DNA of 64,000 nt from JAABRU01 sp041390465 (GTDB lineage: Bacteria > Desulfobacterota > Desulfobacteria > Desulfobacterales > Desulfococcaceae), in NCBI GenBank assembly GCA_041390465.1, contig JAWKPW010000013.1:1-64000 (forward strand), in the 5' to 3' direction. The notes under the pieces are model-generated. The model ran no database searches and was not told the DNA's origin. It saw only the letters and a list, made by a program, of their open reading frames with translations. The position numbers and the translations under genes are program-made. This document shows positions 26,780 to 35,052 of this stretch, piece by piece (positions within the stretch are counted from its first letter, which is position 1; each line of letters begins with the position of its first letter).

Positions 26780-26960
26780 ATTAAAATCCCTTCCTTGTAT
26801 GCGGGGTCATTTTATGCCCCATGCGACTGTCCGGGCTGTTTTAAGGATGCGGCGGCGGATCAGGCTGCAGACGGGTTCAAAACCCCAGGTTGGGACGATC
26901 TCGCCGCCGCCTGTGTTCCTGCCCGGCAGCCGCGGCTGCCGGGCAGGAACACAACTGTAC
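26780..26960 (-). ncRNA. Non-coding end of the IS110 element, candidate bridge RNA region
   Basis: IS110 elements encode a bridge RNA in a non-coding end next to the transposase. The 180 bases upstream of this transposase hold no gene and are unusually G+C-rich. They contain a perfect 42-bp palindrome (26912-26953; arms TGTGTTCCTGCCCGGCAGCC and its complement meeting at CG/CG). An internal GGGTTCAAAACCCC-type hairpin lies near 26874-26886. RNA structure and element boundary were not determined. Confidence 0.4.
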
Positions 26961-27022
26961 AGAATTTCTTAAATACCTTGTATACTGTCGCATGGGACTG
27001 GTCAACTCAGTCAGCTTATACA

Positions 27023-27093
27023 AGGTTGGGTTGTGGAACGAAGAAACCCAACAAACTCAGAGTGTTAGGTTTTCACTTCGTTCAACCCAACCT
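27023..27093. repeat. Palindromic repeat with AGGTTGGGTT/AACCCAACCT arms
   Basis: AGGTTGGGTT (27023-27032) and AACCCAACCT (27084-27093) are perfect inverted arms. Inner GAACGAAGAAACCCAAC and GTTAGGTTTTCACTTCGTTC add further pairing. This kind of repeat is frequent in filamentous sulfur bacteria, cyanobacteria and some Desulfobacterota (recollection, not checked). Confidence 0.65.
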
Positions 27094-27185
27094 ACTCCAA
27101 AATAATTATCTTAAAAGCTATATAAGAATAATTTGCTCTGTGCATTTACCCACCCTGTACATTACAAGCCTTACAACATATATTT

Positions 27186-27382
27186 TTAGAACCACCTCTC
27201 GATATAACATCCATTAGCTTTGCAAAAGGCACAACGTTTTGATGGTTGTACAACTAATACACTGCCAGAACCACCGTGGAAGCAGACATACTGAATATTC
27301 ATCAGAAAAAAACCAGTCTTGAAACAAATTGACCTTTTCCTTTACATGCTCCGCATGTTTCAGGAGAATACTGACCACTCAT
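27186..27382 (-). pseudogene. Decayed small Cys-rich (zinc-ribbon-like) protein gene
   Basis: The ATG at 27382 is preceded by GAGGT. The first frame reads MSGQYSPETCGACKGKG; a second frame continues VNLFQDWFFSDEYSVC; a third reads CFHGGSGSVLVV and RCAFCKANGCYIERWF before TAA. Together they make a plausible 65-residue protein with CxxCxGxG and CxxC metal sites, but two frame changes within about 80 bases mean it is broken. It lies between the IS110 end and an attC-like site, so it may be a dead cassette gene. The family was not identified. Confidence 0.45.
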
Positions 27383-27525
27383 ACTTTAAATACCTCTATT
27401 GAAAGCCTATCTTAGAGATCTCGGCTCTGTCTGGTGAATCGATCGGGTTAGCTGGCAATTCATTCCGGTGTGCAAAAATAACCTTTCACGGATAGCATAT
27501 TTTATGCGTTTTTATAACCCACGGA

Positions 27526-27590
27526 AATAACTGTCTGATTTAACGGGGCGGAGGGACTTTTTCCGCCGTCCGCTTGAACGACTGGTTATG
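27526..27590 (-). other. attC-like palindrome downstream of the restriction gene
   Basis: On the minus strand it reads CATAACC, then GTCGTTCAAGCGGACGGCGG, a short spacer, and CCTCCGCCCCGTTAAATCAG, ending near AGTTATTT. The order of a TAAC-type core, a GTTCAAGCGGACG arm and its imperfect complement is that of integron attC sites. It starts 37 bases after the res stop codon. The end core is degenerate. Confidence 0.45.
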
Positions 27591-27626
27591 TGCTTTGTCC
27601 GATATTCTATTCATTTAGCACAACTT

Positions 27627-30158
27627 CTAATGTTGTCTTGATTCATTTTCGTTTGCATTGTTATAGAACGGAACTCCGGTTATCAAATACTTGTCTGTGT
27701 CTATTTTGATAGTCTTTTGCTCCTTACGGATTTCTTTTAAAAATTCCTCTTTCCATTTATCGTGAGCAACCAAATGATTTCCTTTCGGTTCAATGAACAC
27801 TTGATACGTCAGTTCTTTGCCTTTTTTCTGTTTACAGAATAAAATGAAGTCCGGTTCAAAGGCTCGACCTGATTTGTCTGTGATTTTTACTTCCCGTTCG
27901 TTGCGGATTAAATAGATGTTTTTGAATTTCTTCTCCAAATGCTCAAAACGTCTGGCAAACATCTTTACAAATTTTTTTTCTTCGCTTGTCCCGTAATTGG
28001 CATTGTAAACGTACCACTTCGGTTCACTCACAACATCAAACTGACCATATGCCCGCTCACTCTCTTTGTAAACTTTAATCTCCTTGTCTTTAAATACGTT
28101 GCGGATGTATTCCTGAAAATAGTCTGAGCCTTTGTATTTGGTCAGGTTGGATTTAATTTCGCTTTCTATTCTTTGCAGCAAACCTTGAACAGCCATCAGA
28201 TAATCAAAACCGGTTATTTCTTCCAGTCTTGTTTTTGTTCCGTTGAATGTAATTTCCAATCCGCCCAAATAGTCATTGCTTGCAATGAAATTTGATAAGG
28301 ATTCCACATTGGGAAAATACCGCTCCAAGCTGTCAAAGTAGTAAAATGGATTTTGGGTTAATCCATAGCGAATGGTGTGGTTTGGAATATCTGAAACAGG
28401 AATATCTTTTTGCGAAGTATTTCCTGCGTCTCCGTTTTCTTCTTCCTGCGTAAACATTCCTGACATTTTTCCAATGCCTGAAGAAAGGGTGTAGCTGAAA
28501 TTTCGTTTTGCAACACCCAAGTCTGCAAATGACTTTACATTATCATAGCTCTTTTCCACTTTTTTGTTGTAAACCACTTTACCTGTTTTGTAAAAATCGG
28601 TTTTCTTAAAATCGGGTTTTAGCGTAAGCTGTCTGGTTTCCAGATTGGCTTCGTCTTCGTAAATACCTGTATCCACAAGTGCCTGTTTCAACTCTGAAAT
28701 GTATCGGCTGTCTTCTTTGGTGTGATAATACAGTTCTTCAAGAATTTTCAAATTGCTGGCAGTATCATCATCAAATTTTCGGGTGTATTTGTCCTGACCC
28801 TCCTCTAATGCAAATGGAAAGTACCTTGCGCCCCTGCCTATTAATTGCGCTTCTGAAATCGTGGTCTTTCCTGGCTTTCCAGCTTTTCCGTCCCGCCCTT
28901 CATACATACGGACAATATCAAACAAGTTCAGCACATCCCAACCTTCATTGAGTTTCTGAACAGCAAAAACAGCACGTATCGGGTTGTTTTCATCTTCTAA
29001 GGTGTTCAGGCGGATTTGGTTGAGTTCAGCTTCTTTGTCATTATTGGCACTGATACAGTATTCTTCTCTGAAGTTGGATTTAATGCGTTTGGCAATTTCG
29101 GAAGATGATAATCCTTTGGCATCAAAAAAGGCAAAGGCTTTCTGCACAACGGAAACAGTGGATGTTTTCTGAATCTGCTCCGCCATTTCAGCCGAAAAAT
29201 CATCTATCAGTTGATGAAAGCGTTTTTTGTTTTCTTCTGATTCTTTGATGGTTCGTTTGGCTTTGAAAAGGATGACCGGTTTTAAATTGATATTATGTTC
29301 GGCAGCCAGTTCCTGACGGTACAAATTCAAAATCAATGCCTGAATGATCCGTTCCCTTTCTTCGTATAAAGAGCGAATCAAATTGATTTCTTTTGAATAT
29401 TTGTCAATCCTGAATTGAGACAGATCGTATTTGTAAATTACCTTGTCTTTGTACTTTTCTGTGATTTGCCGGCTGTCATAATCCAATGTGGCGGTAAACT
29501 CCAGAAGCATATTGTCAAAATTCTGCTGCAGCAGTTTCATTACCGTGCCTTCCCAACTGCCAAACAGGTCTCCGTTGTTTTTTGTGCCGGAACTTAAATG
29601 GTGGGCTTCATCAGCTATCAGAATGATTTTCCGGCTTTCAAAATCTTCATAGGTGATACTGTTTTCTTTGGTATTGTTCAGATCAATGTGCAATTGCTGA
29701 ATGGTGGTAAACTTGATGTTGATGTTCTCATTATCAGCTTCCTCAAAATTTGCCACTTCCTTAATCAGCACTTCTTTGCCGCCCACTGCAATTTTATTGC
29801 TGAACAGGTATTTGCCTGCCTGCGGGTTAAGAAAATTATCTTTGGTTTTGTTGATGATGTTGTTGCTGTTGACAAAAAACAGAAAGTTACGGTAGCCTTT
29901 TTCAAACAAACAGAGCATCAAACCCGCCATTATCAAGGTCTTTCCGCTTCCGGTTGCCATATTGTAAAGCAGATGAACGGGTTTCTTCGGCTTTTCCTCA
30001 AAGTCTTCCGTGATTACATAAATATGGCGTTTGAAGGCTTCTGTCTGATAGGGGCGAATGTCAAACTTGAGATTGTCGGTAATGTAATTGGGTATGTCAA
30101 CCTGAGCCAATGCCTTACGGGCGAAGGGATTATCGAATATATTGTGCAAATACGCCAT
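27627..30158 (-). CDS. Type III restriction endonuclease Res subunit
   Basis: An 843-residue DEAD-type helicase-nuclease that with Mod cuts DNA after ATP-dependent movement between two sites. Walker A is in NMATGSGKTLIMAGLML (~68), and Walker B is in IILIADEAHHLSSG. Helicase motif VI lies in SEAQLIGRGARYFPF. A C-terminal PD-(D/E)xK nuclease shows EPDFILFCKQ with FIEPKGNH about 20 residues later. It is the last gene of mod-vapB-vapC-res. The DNA is clearly A+T-richer than flanking genes, supporting horizontal acquisition. It appears complete. Confidence 0.92.
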   Translation of the reverse strand: MAYLHNIFDNPFARKALAQVDIPNYITDNLKFDIRPYQTEAFKRHIYVITEDFEEKPKKPVHLLYNMATGSGKTLIMAGLMLCLFEKGYRNFLFFVNSNNIINKTKDNFLNPQAGKYLFSNKIAVGGKEVLIKEVANFEEADNENINIKFTTIQQLHIDLNNTKENSITYEDFESRKIILIADEAHHLSSGTKNNGDLFGSWEGTVMKLLQQNFDNMLLEFTATLDYDSRQITEKYKDKVIYKYDLSQFRIDKYSKEINLIRSLYEERERIIQALILNLYRQELAAEHNINLKPVILFKAKRTIKESEENKKRFHQLIDDFSAEMAEQIQKTSTVSVVQKAFAFFDAKGLSSSEIAKRIKSNFREEYCISANNDKEAELNQIRLNTLEDENNPIRAVFAVQKLNEGWDVLNLFDIVRMYEGRDGKAGKPGKTTISEAQLIGRGARYFPFALEEGQDKYTRKFDDDTASNLKILEELYYHTKEDSRYISELKQALVDTGIYEDEANLETRQLTLKPDFKKTDFYKTGKVVYNKKVEKSYDNVKSFADLGVAKRNFSYTLSSGIGKMSGMFTQEEENGDAGNTSQKDIPVSDIPNHTIRYGLTQNPFYYFDSLERYFPNVESLSNFIASNDYLGGLEITFNGTKTRLEEITGFDYLMAVQGLLQRIESEIKSNLTKYKGSDYFQEYIRNVFKDKEIKVYKESERAYGQFDVVSEPKWYVYNANYGTSEEKKFVKMFARRFEHLEKKFKNIYLIRNEREVKITDKSGRAFEPDFILFCKQKKGKELTYQVFIEPKGNHLVAHDKWKEEFLKEIRKEQKTIKIDTDKYLITGVPFYNNANENESRQH

Positions 30159-30224
30159 AATGTCCTACTTTTTGAGTTGATAAAAATTTTGAGTTACTTG
30201 CTTTTCTTCAGCCGTGGTGAAGCT

Positions 30225-30623
30225 CTATGTCCAGTTTGCTACTTCCAATTTTGGAACTCTTTTGAATTCACCCACATTATTTGTAACGAGAGGAAGCTTC
30301 AAACTGAGTGCATAGGCAGCTATGAGCATATCCATCCCACCAATCGGCGTTCCATTTTTCTCCAGATGAGACCGAATCTTACCTTATTCTTTGGCAGCGT
30401 TTGCGTCGAAAGGTATGATTTCCAATGGAGCCATGAAAAGCTCAAGAGCAAATCGACTTTTTTCATAGTGTTGGCTTTTTTGAACTCCGTGTTCCAACTC
30501 GGCTAATACAAGTGAAGAAATGACCAGATCACCTTTTTTGTACTTCAAGAATTCTTTCAATACCTTATCCGGTTTCTTTTTGATGACATAAATGCAAATG
30601 TTGGTGTCAAGCATGTATTTCAT
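30225..30623 (-). pseudogene. VapC-type PIN-domain toxin with an in-frame stop
   Basis: Residues 1-79 read MKYMLDTNICIYVIKKKPD and on to PFDANAAKE, a PIN-domain N-terminus with the first catalytic Asp (Asp5) and Glu in LAELEHGV. Codon 80 is TAA (30386-30384) where relatives usually have Tyr. The same frame then continues GKIRSHLEKNGTPIGGMDML, then IAAYALSLKLPLVTNN and VGEFKRVPKLEVANW to TAG at 30225, restoring the missing catalytic Asp residues. So a single nonsense change splits an otherwise complete 132-codon toxin. Its ATG overlaps the antitoxin stop by 4 bases. Toxin activity is probably lost. Confidence 0.85.
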
Positions 30624-30853
30624 ACAAACATGACCTCCCGGCTTTCTGGAATAAAGTCATCTCGTGTTTCCATGAAATCATCCGGGAACATATCCAAACT
30701 TTTCAGGAACATCAGCCAGTAATCAGGGAGCGATTTTGGCACATTTTTTGGAATAACCATTACCACAAGCTGCATGTCTGTTTTGAGATCGAATGGCGTA
30801 TCAAGAAGAATTCGCTCTCCATCATAATGGGCTGGAATTGAAATTGTATTCAT
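30620..30853 (-). CDS. VapB-like antitoxin partner of the PIN toxin
   Basis: A 77-residue protein beginning MNTISIPAHYDGERILLD, resembling small antitoxins that precede PIN-domain toxins (AbrB-less, DUF104-like form). The C-terminal DDFMETRDDFIPESREVMF is acidic, as expected for a toxin-wrapping tail. The ATG at 30853 follows AAAGGAG with 5-base spacing; an in-frame ATG 15 bases upstream overlaps the mod stop. Context, with a 4-base overlap into vapC, supports the call more than the sequence does. Confidence 0.7.
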   Translation of the reverse strand: MNTISIPAHYDGERILLDTPFDLKTDMQLVVMVIPKNVPKSLPDYWLMFLKSLDMFPDDFMETRDDFIPESREVMFV

Positions 30854-30864
30854 GCTAACTCCTT

Positions 30865-32721
30865 TCACCGGTAAAAATCCCGGGTTACTTGCTTTTCTTC
30901 ATCCGTGCAGGCAAAATCTTTATCGTTGAGTGAAGAAAGGTTTACATAGAGTTGGTTTTTGTCCAGTATTTCGCAAAGATGCTGTTTTTGTTCTTTCAGC
31001 GAAAGGGCTTTGAAATCTTCTATGTGTTCTTCCTGCTTTTTTATATCTACATTGTAGTTCAGGAAACTTTTGGCTTTCATCTGTTCCCAAATCTGCAAAA
31101 GCGTTTCGGTGTCTTTGGCTTCTTCAATCTGCTCAATAAAAGTTTGGTTGTATTTTTTAAGTTCGAGATAAACAAATGAGCTTGATTTGTTTTGTTCAAT
31201 GACTTTTTGAACACGCTTTGCGGTGACGGTTTCAATGTAGTTCATTTGTTCGCAAGTAATAAACTGCCTATTCTCACCATCTTCTTTATTCAGTTCTAAA
31301 ACTGCGTGTGCAGTTGTGCCACTTCCTGCAAAGAAATCAAGAATTATATCTGTATCACTCGTTGTTTGAGCTAAAAAATCTTTAATGAAATTGACCGGCT
31401 TTGGAAATTTTAATGTTTCTTTTCCCATCAAAGCTCTTAACTCTCTTGTTCCGTATGCTGTATGGTCGGTATCAAGTATAGTTGAAAAACTTGTTAATAA
31501 GCTACCTAATTCATTTATGTATTTTCTATAACGCGGCTTTGATTCGGGGTTTTTGGGCCAAATAATTCTATTCTGTTTTATCATTTCAGCTAACCTATCC
31601 TTACTATATCTCCATCCATTATCGGGATTTGGCTCGTATGAAACTCCTGTTTCTGGATTGGTGATTGTATAATGAAGATTTGGTCGTCTTTCTTTTGTTG
31701 CAACTCCATCTAAAGGCGAACTCATCCAATCGCCTAAAGGGTCATTATCTGGATTCTTGTATTTACTCGCGTCAATTGAAACTCCTTTAAATGAATTGTT
31801 TGGCTTTTTGCCGTAACAAATTACATACTCGTGGTCATTAGATACTTTTGTCAACGCTCTACTATCAACACTAATTCTTGCCTTCCAAATGAAATTTGCA
31901 ATGAAACATTCTTTTGTGAATACTTCGTCACAAAGCACTTTCAAATAAGCCTGTTCGTCATCATTACAACTGATTAAAATAAATCCTTCTTCTTTTAATA
32001 ATGACTTAGCTGTTGAAAGGCGGTTTTTCATAAATGTTAACCAAGCACTATGGTTAAATTTATCATTATATCCGAACCCATCATTACCTGTATTATAAGG
32101 TGGGTCTATGTAAATCAGTTTTACCTTTCCTGCAAATTCTTCTTTCAGCGTATGCAATGCCAAAAGATTATTGCCTTTTATTATCAGGTTGTCGGTAATT
32201 GTGCCGTTTTCGTTACGGTTAAATTGGTTAATTGGCTTTTCTCCGTCTTTGTCAATGCGCTTGGCGTTGGTTAAAACTTTCGGTTCTAAAAGTTGGGTAA
32301 TTTCGTCCTGCGCCAAAATTTCATTAAAGAAAATTTCTTCCCGCCTGTCTTCTTCCCGGCTTTGTCCGCCTTCCAGAATGCAGTCTTTAAAAGGCCAAAC
32401 CAAAGCAACTTCATTTCGCTGTTTCAGGTATTTGCCGTCAATGGTCAGACCGACTTTGTTTTTGTATCGGGTGTAGCTGTCGTTCAGGTAATTTTTCTGC
32501 TCCATAAACTGCACAAACAAGTTTTGGTTAAAAACCAATGTGCCTTTCACGTTCACAAAAAATTTCTCTTTCAGCTCTTGATTGTCCAATAGCAATTCAA
32601 TCAATTCGGCATCACAGTTTTGCGCTTTATGTATCACGACCCACTTTTTTAATTCGCCATCGTCCGTAACAAAATTGGGTTCGTTTTTGAGTTGATTTTC
32701 TAATGTTTCGTAAAATTTCAT
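30865..32721 (-). CDS. Type III DNA methyltransferase Mod subunit
   Basis: A 618-residue beta-class N6-adenine methyltransferase that gives the type III system its sequence specificity. Catalytic motif IV is DPPYNTGNDGF in KLIYIDPPYNTG (~200), and SAM-binding motif I, FFAGSGTTAHAVLELN, lies downstream near residue 465, the beta-class order. The intervening ~260 residues form the target recognition region. AAGGAAG precedes the ATG. It is the first gene of the mod-vapB-vapC-res group. The base composition is strikingly A+T-rich, like res, and unlike the flanking core genes. Confidence 0.92.
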   Translation of the reverse strand: MKFYETLENQLKNEPNFVTDDGELKKWVVIHKAQNCDAELIELLLDNQELKEKFFVNVKGTLVFNQNLFVQFMEQKNYLNDSYTRYKNKVGLTIDGKYLKQRNEVALVWPFKDCILEGGQSREEDRREEIFFNEILAQDEITQLLEPKVLTNAKRIDKDGEKPINQFNRNENGTITDNLIIKGNNLLALHTLKEEFAGKVKLIYIDPPYNTGNDGFGYNDKFNHSAWLTFMKNRLSTAKSLLKEEGFILISCNDDEQAYLKVLCDEVFTKECFIANFIWKARISVDSRALTKVSNDHEYVICYGKKPNNSFKGVSIDASKYKNPDNDPLGDWMSSPLDGVATKERRPNLHYTITNPETGVSYEPNPDNGWRYSKDRLAEMIKQNRIIWPKNPESKPRYRKYINELGSLLTSFSTILDTDHTAYGTRELRALMGKETLKFPKPVNFIKDFLAQTTSDTDIILDFFAGSGTTAHAVLELNKEDGENRQFITCEQMNYIETVTAKRVQKVIEQNKSSSFVYLELKKYNQTFIEQIEEAKDTETLLQIWEQMKAKSFLNYNVDIKKQEEHIEDFKALSLKEQKQHLCEILDKNQLYVNLSSLNDKDFACTDEEKQVTRDFYR

Positions 32722-32872
32722 ATCTTCCTTCTATTGTTTCGAGACTGATTTAGGGATATATAACCAGTTGTTATGCGTTTTTTTGTCTTAAAGCATGAAA
32801 AAATGCGTGTTATGCGGACAGCAGATTTCATGCCAAACTTCAGACAACCTGTCCTTTTTCATCAGGGATATA

Positions 32873-33017
32873 ATACCAAATCGCTGTTGAAGTTATGCAG
32901 TATTTTCTGCAGGTTCCCCGGAAAAACCGGATTTTTCGGAAAAATCCGGTTTTTTGGATGCCGAAAAACTTTCGGCTGTGCAGAAAGCATTGCATAAAAT
33001 CAATGGAGAATTGGTAT
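32873..33017. repeat. Family B palindrome interrupted by a family A hairpin
   Basis: The outer arms ATACCAAATCGCTGTTGA and TCAATGGAGAATTGGTAT are the ends of family B. Between them sits the family A hairpin at 32922-32955. The remainder of 32722-33452 (730 bases between mod and mltG) shows no credible gene; an open frame at 33078-33401 lacks a ribosome-binding site. A TTTGACAACTTTTGGAAAG palindrome lies at about 33370-33400. Confidence 0.65.
32922..32955. repeat. Dispersed hairpin, family A copy 3
   Basis: AAAAACCGGATTTTT, CGG, then AAAAATCCGGTTTTTT: the same core as copies 1 and 2. It lies inside a family B palindrome. Confidence 0.8.
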
Positions 33018-33452
33018 AACCTGATGCGCAGACAAAATTTCCAGTAAAAAATCAGGTTTTATATACACCAACTTCCTTTGAGATTACAAGAAAAAAACGG
33101 CATGGCAGAAGAAAACGGAATTTTCGGCACAGGGCAGCTTTTCCTGTCGGACAATGCCGGTATTCGGCATTTTTCCGGGAGTGCCAAACAGCAGGCAGTC
33201 AGAACATTTGAGAAAAAACAGAGCCGGTTCCGGCAGGGCGGCACAGGCAATGCCGTTACTGCGATTCATCTTTACAAACACATAAAATGCAATTATAATT
33301 TCCGGGAAAAATATCAACTGAAATATTCAATGAAAGAATTTTCTGTGAAGAGTCAGATTCCGGCAGGATTTGACAACTTTTGGAAAGTTGTCAGATCTTG
33401 ATTCGCATTTATAATTTTTTTTAAACGCTTACACTGCATTGCGGATGCTCAA

Positions 33453-34460
33453 TTGAAATATTTGTTCATATTCATCGGAATTTTCATGCTTGTGCTGGCC
33501 GGAGCAGGATTTTATGTTTTTACCGACCTGACAGAGTATGCCCAATCTCCGCAGAAACAGGGACAGCCGGAAAAGATTGTGGAAATCCTGCCGGGTCAGG
33601 GGTTTGCCGCTGTTCTGCAAACCCTGAAAGATGAAGGCATTGTCGATGATCCTCTGCGTTTCCGTGTAATTGCCCGCCTCAATGGATATGACCGGCAGAT
33701 CAAAGCCGGGGAATATCTGCTTTCCCTTTCCATGCCGCCTTTGGATCTTCTGGAAACCATTGCCAAGGGAAAGACCTATCTGCGCCGTTTCACCATTCCC
33801 GAAGGTTATACGCTGCGCCAGATTGCCTCGGCGGTGCGTGATGCGGGACTGGGAAAAGAATCTGAATTTATCCGCCTTGCTTCTGATGCGGAATTTATAA
33901 AAAAAACAGGTATCCGTGCTGACAGTCTGGAAGGTTATCTTTTCCCGGACACCTATTTTTTCCCCAAAAGCACCGGCATTCCCAATATTCTTTTTACCCT
34001 GATCAGACGGTTCAGGACGGTGTTCACAGAAGAATGGGAAAAACGCGCGCAGGAGATTGGTTTTTCCGTGCATGAAATCGTAACACTGGCCTCGATTATT
34101 GAAAAAGAAACCGGCATTGCTGCGGAACGTCCTCTGATTTCCTCAGTTTTTCACAACCGCCTGAAAAAGAAAATGCGGCTCCAGACTGATCCCACTGTGA
34201 TTTACGGCATTGCAGATTTTGACGGCAATCTCACCCGGAAGCATCTGGACACCCTTACGCCCTACAATACTTATCAAATCAGGGGACTGCCGCCCGGCCC
34301 AATCGCCAGTCCGGGAGAAAAATCCCTGCACGCGGCCCTGTGGCCTGCCCAAACCGCTTACCTGTATTTTGTGTCAAAGGGAGACAAAACCCATGAATTC
34401 TCTGCGACTCTGGAAGCGCACAACCGGGCTGTGCGCAAATACCAGTTGTCCAACCAATAA
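33453..34460 (+). CDS. mltG: Endolytic murein transglycosylase MltG
   Basis: MltG cleaves nascent glycan strands at the inner membrane and sets strand length. The 335-residue product has one N-terminal membrane helix (LFIFIGIFMLVLAGAGFYVF), then a LysM-like segment (EILPGQGFAAVLQTLKDEGI). The YceG core follows, with the catalytic Glu in TLASIIEKETGI and the conserved LQTDPTVIYGI and YNTYQIRGLPPGPIASPG. The start is TTG with only a weak upstream GCGGATG, and an internal ATG in the membrane helix is less likely. It stands alone, bounded by repeat-rich DNA on both sides. Confidence 0.93.
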   Translation: MKYLFIFIGIFMLVLAGAGFYVFTDLTEYAQSPQKQGQPEKIVEILPGQGFAAVLQTLKDEGIVDDPLRFRVIARLNGYDRQIKAGEYLLSLSMPPLDLLETIAKGKTYLRRFTIPEGYTLRQIASAVRDAGLGKESEFIRLASDAEFIKKTGIRADSLEGYLFPDTYFFPKSTGIPNILFTLIRRFRTVFTEEWEKRAQEIGFSVHEIVTLASIIEKETGIAAERPLISSVFHNRLKKKMRLQTDPTVIYGIADFDGNLTRKHLDTLTPYNTYQIRGLPPGPIASPGEKSLHAALWPAQTAYLYFVSKGDKTHEFSATLEAHNRAVRKYQLSNQ

Positions 34461-34720
34461 GGGAGGAAAGCGAAAAAATTGGACCGTGAAGCAAACAAAT
34501 GCAAGATTTATAACAACCTGCTTCTCCCCTTATGCGGGAGAGGCTTTGAGAAGGGACAGCAAACTTTCCCACAAGGAACAAAAAAAACTGCTCTGTCCTC
34601 TGCGGGAAACAATCCGGAAGGCTGTGCGTCAAAAAAATACTTCTCCCTGTTACAGCAAATCGCTGTTGAAAACATGCTTCTGAAAAACCAATATGTTGCA
34701 ATCAATGGAGAATCGTCATA

Positions 34721-34779
34721 ATACCGGTTCCCCATTGAAAATATGCTGATATTGAATCAAATTAATGGAAATTTGGTAT
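34721..34779. repeat. Dispersed ~60-bp palindrome, family B copy
   Basis: ATACCGGTTCCCCATTGA and TAATGGAAATTTGGTAT arms flank a centre containing TTGAATCAAAT. A second, more decayed copy ends just to its left (34700-34718), and a third half begins at 34780. This 590-base gap between mltG and the SH3b gene is very A+T-rich (34795-34900) and holds no gene. Confidence 0.65.
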
Positions 34780-34923
34780 TATACCAATTCCCTTAAGAAA
34801 AAATAATAAGATTTTTGATATTATATTTTTAAAAATAAATTATTTTAAAATTATATAAACATTTTATAAAAAAAAAATTGAATTTAAAAGATACTTGCAA
34901 GCAGGAAAAAAGAGGTTTCGTCA

Positions 34924-34955
34924 AAAAAACCGGATTTTTCGAAAATCCGGTTTTT
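34924..34955. repeat. Dispersed hairpin, family A copy 4
   Basis: AAAAAACCGGATTTTCG-type arms with a CG-containing centre. It lies between split halves of a family B palindrome (34780 and 34996). Confidence 0.75.
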
Positions 34956-35052
34956 CTGAAAAACTTATGTTTCAGATCAATGGCGAATTGGTATTACAGC
35001 CTTTTTCAGTAACAGGGAAGGAAATTGCGCGGATGTCTGGGGAAGACCTCTT

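Noticed and set aside
30384..30386. TAA in the PIN toxin considered as recoding
   Set aside because: UAA is not used for selenocysteine; a plain nonsense change is the simpler reading.
33078..33401. 107-codon plus-strand open frame before mltG
   Set aside because: Crosses repeat pieces, lacks a ribosome-binding site and resembles no protein.
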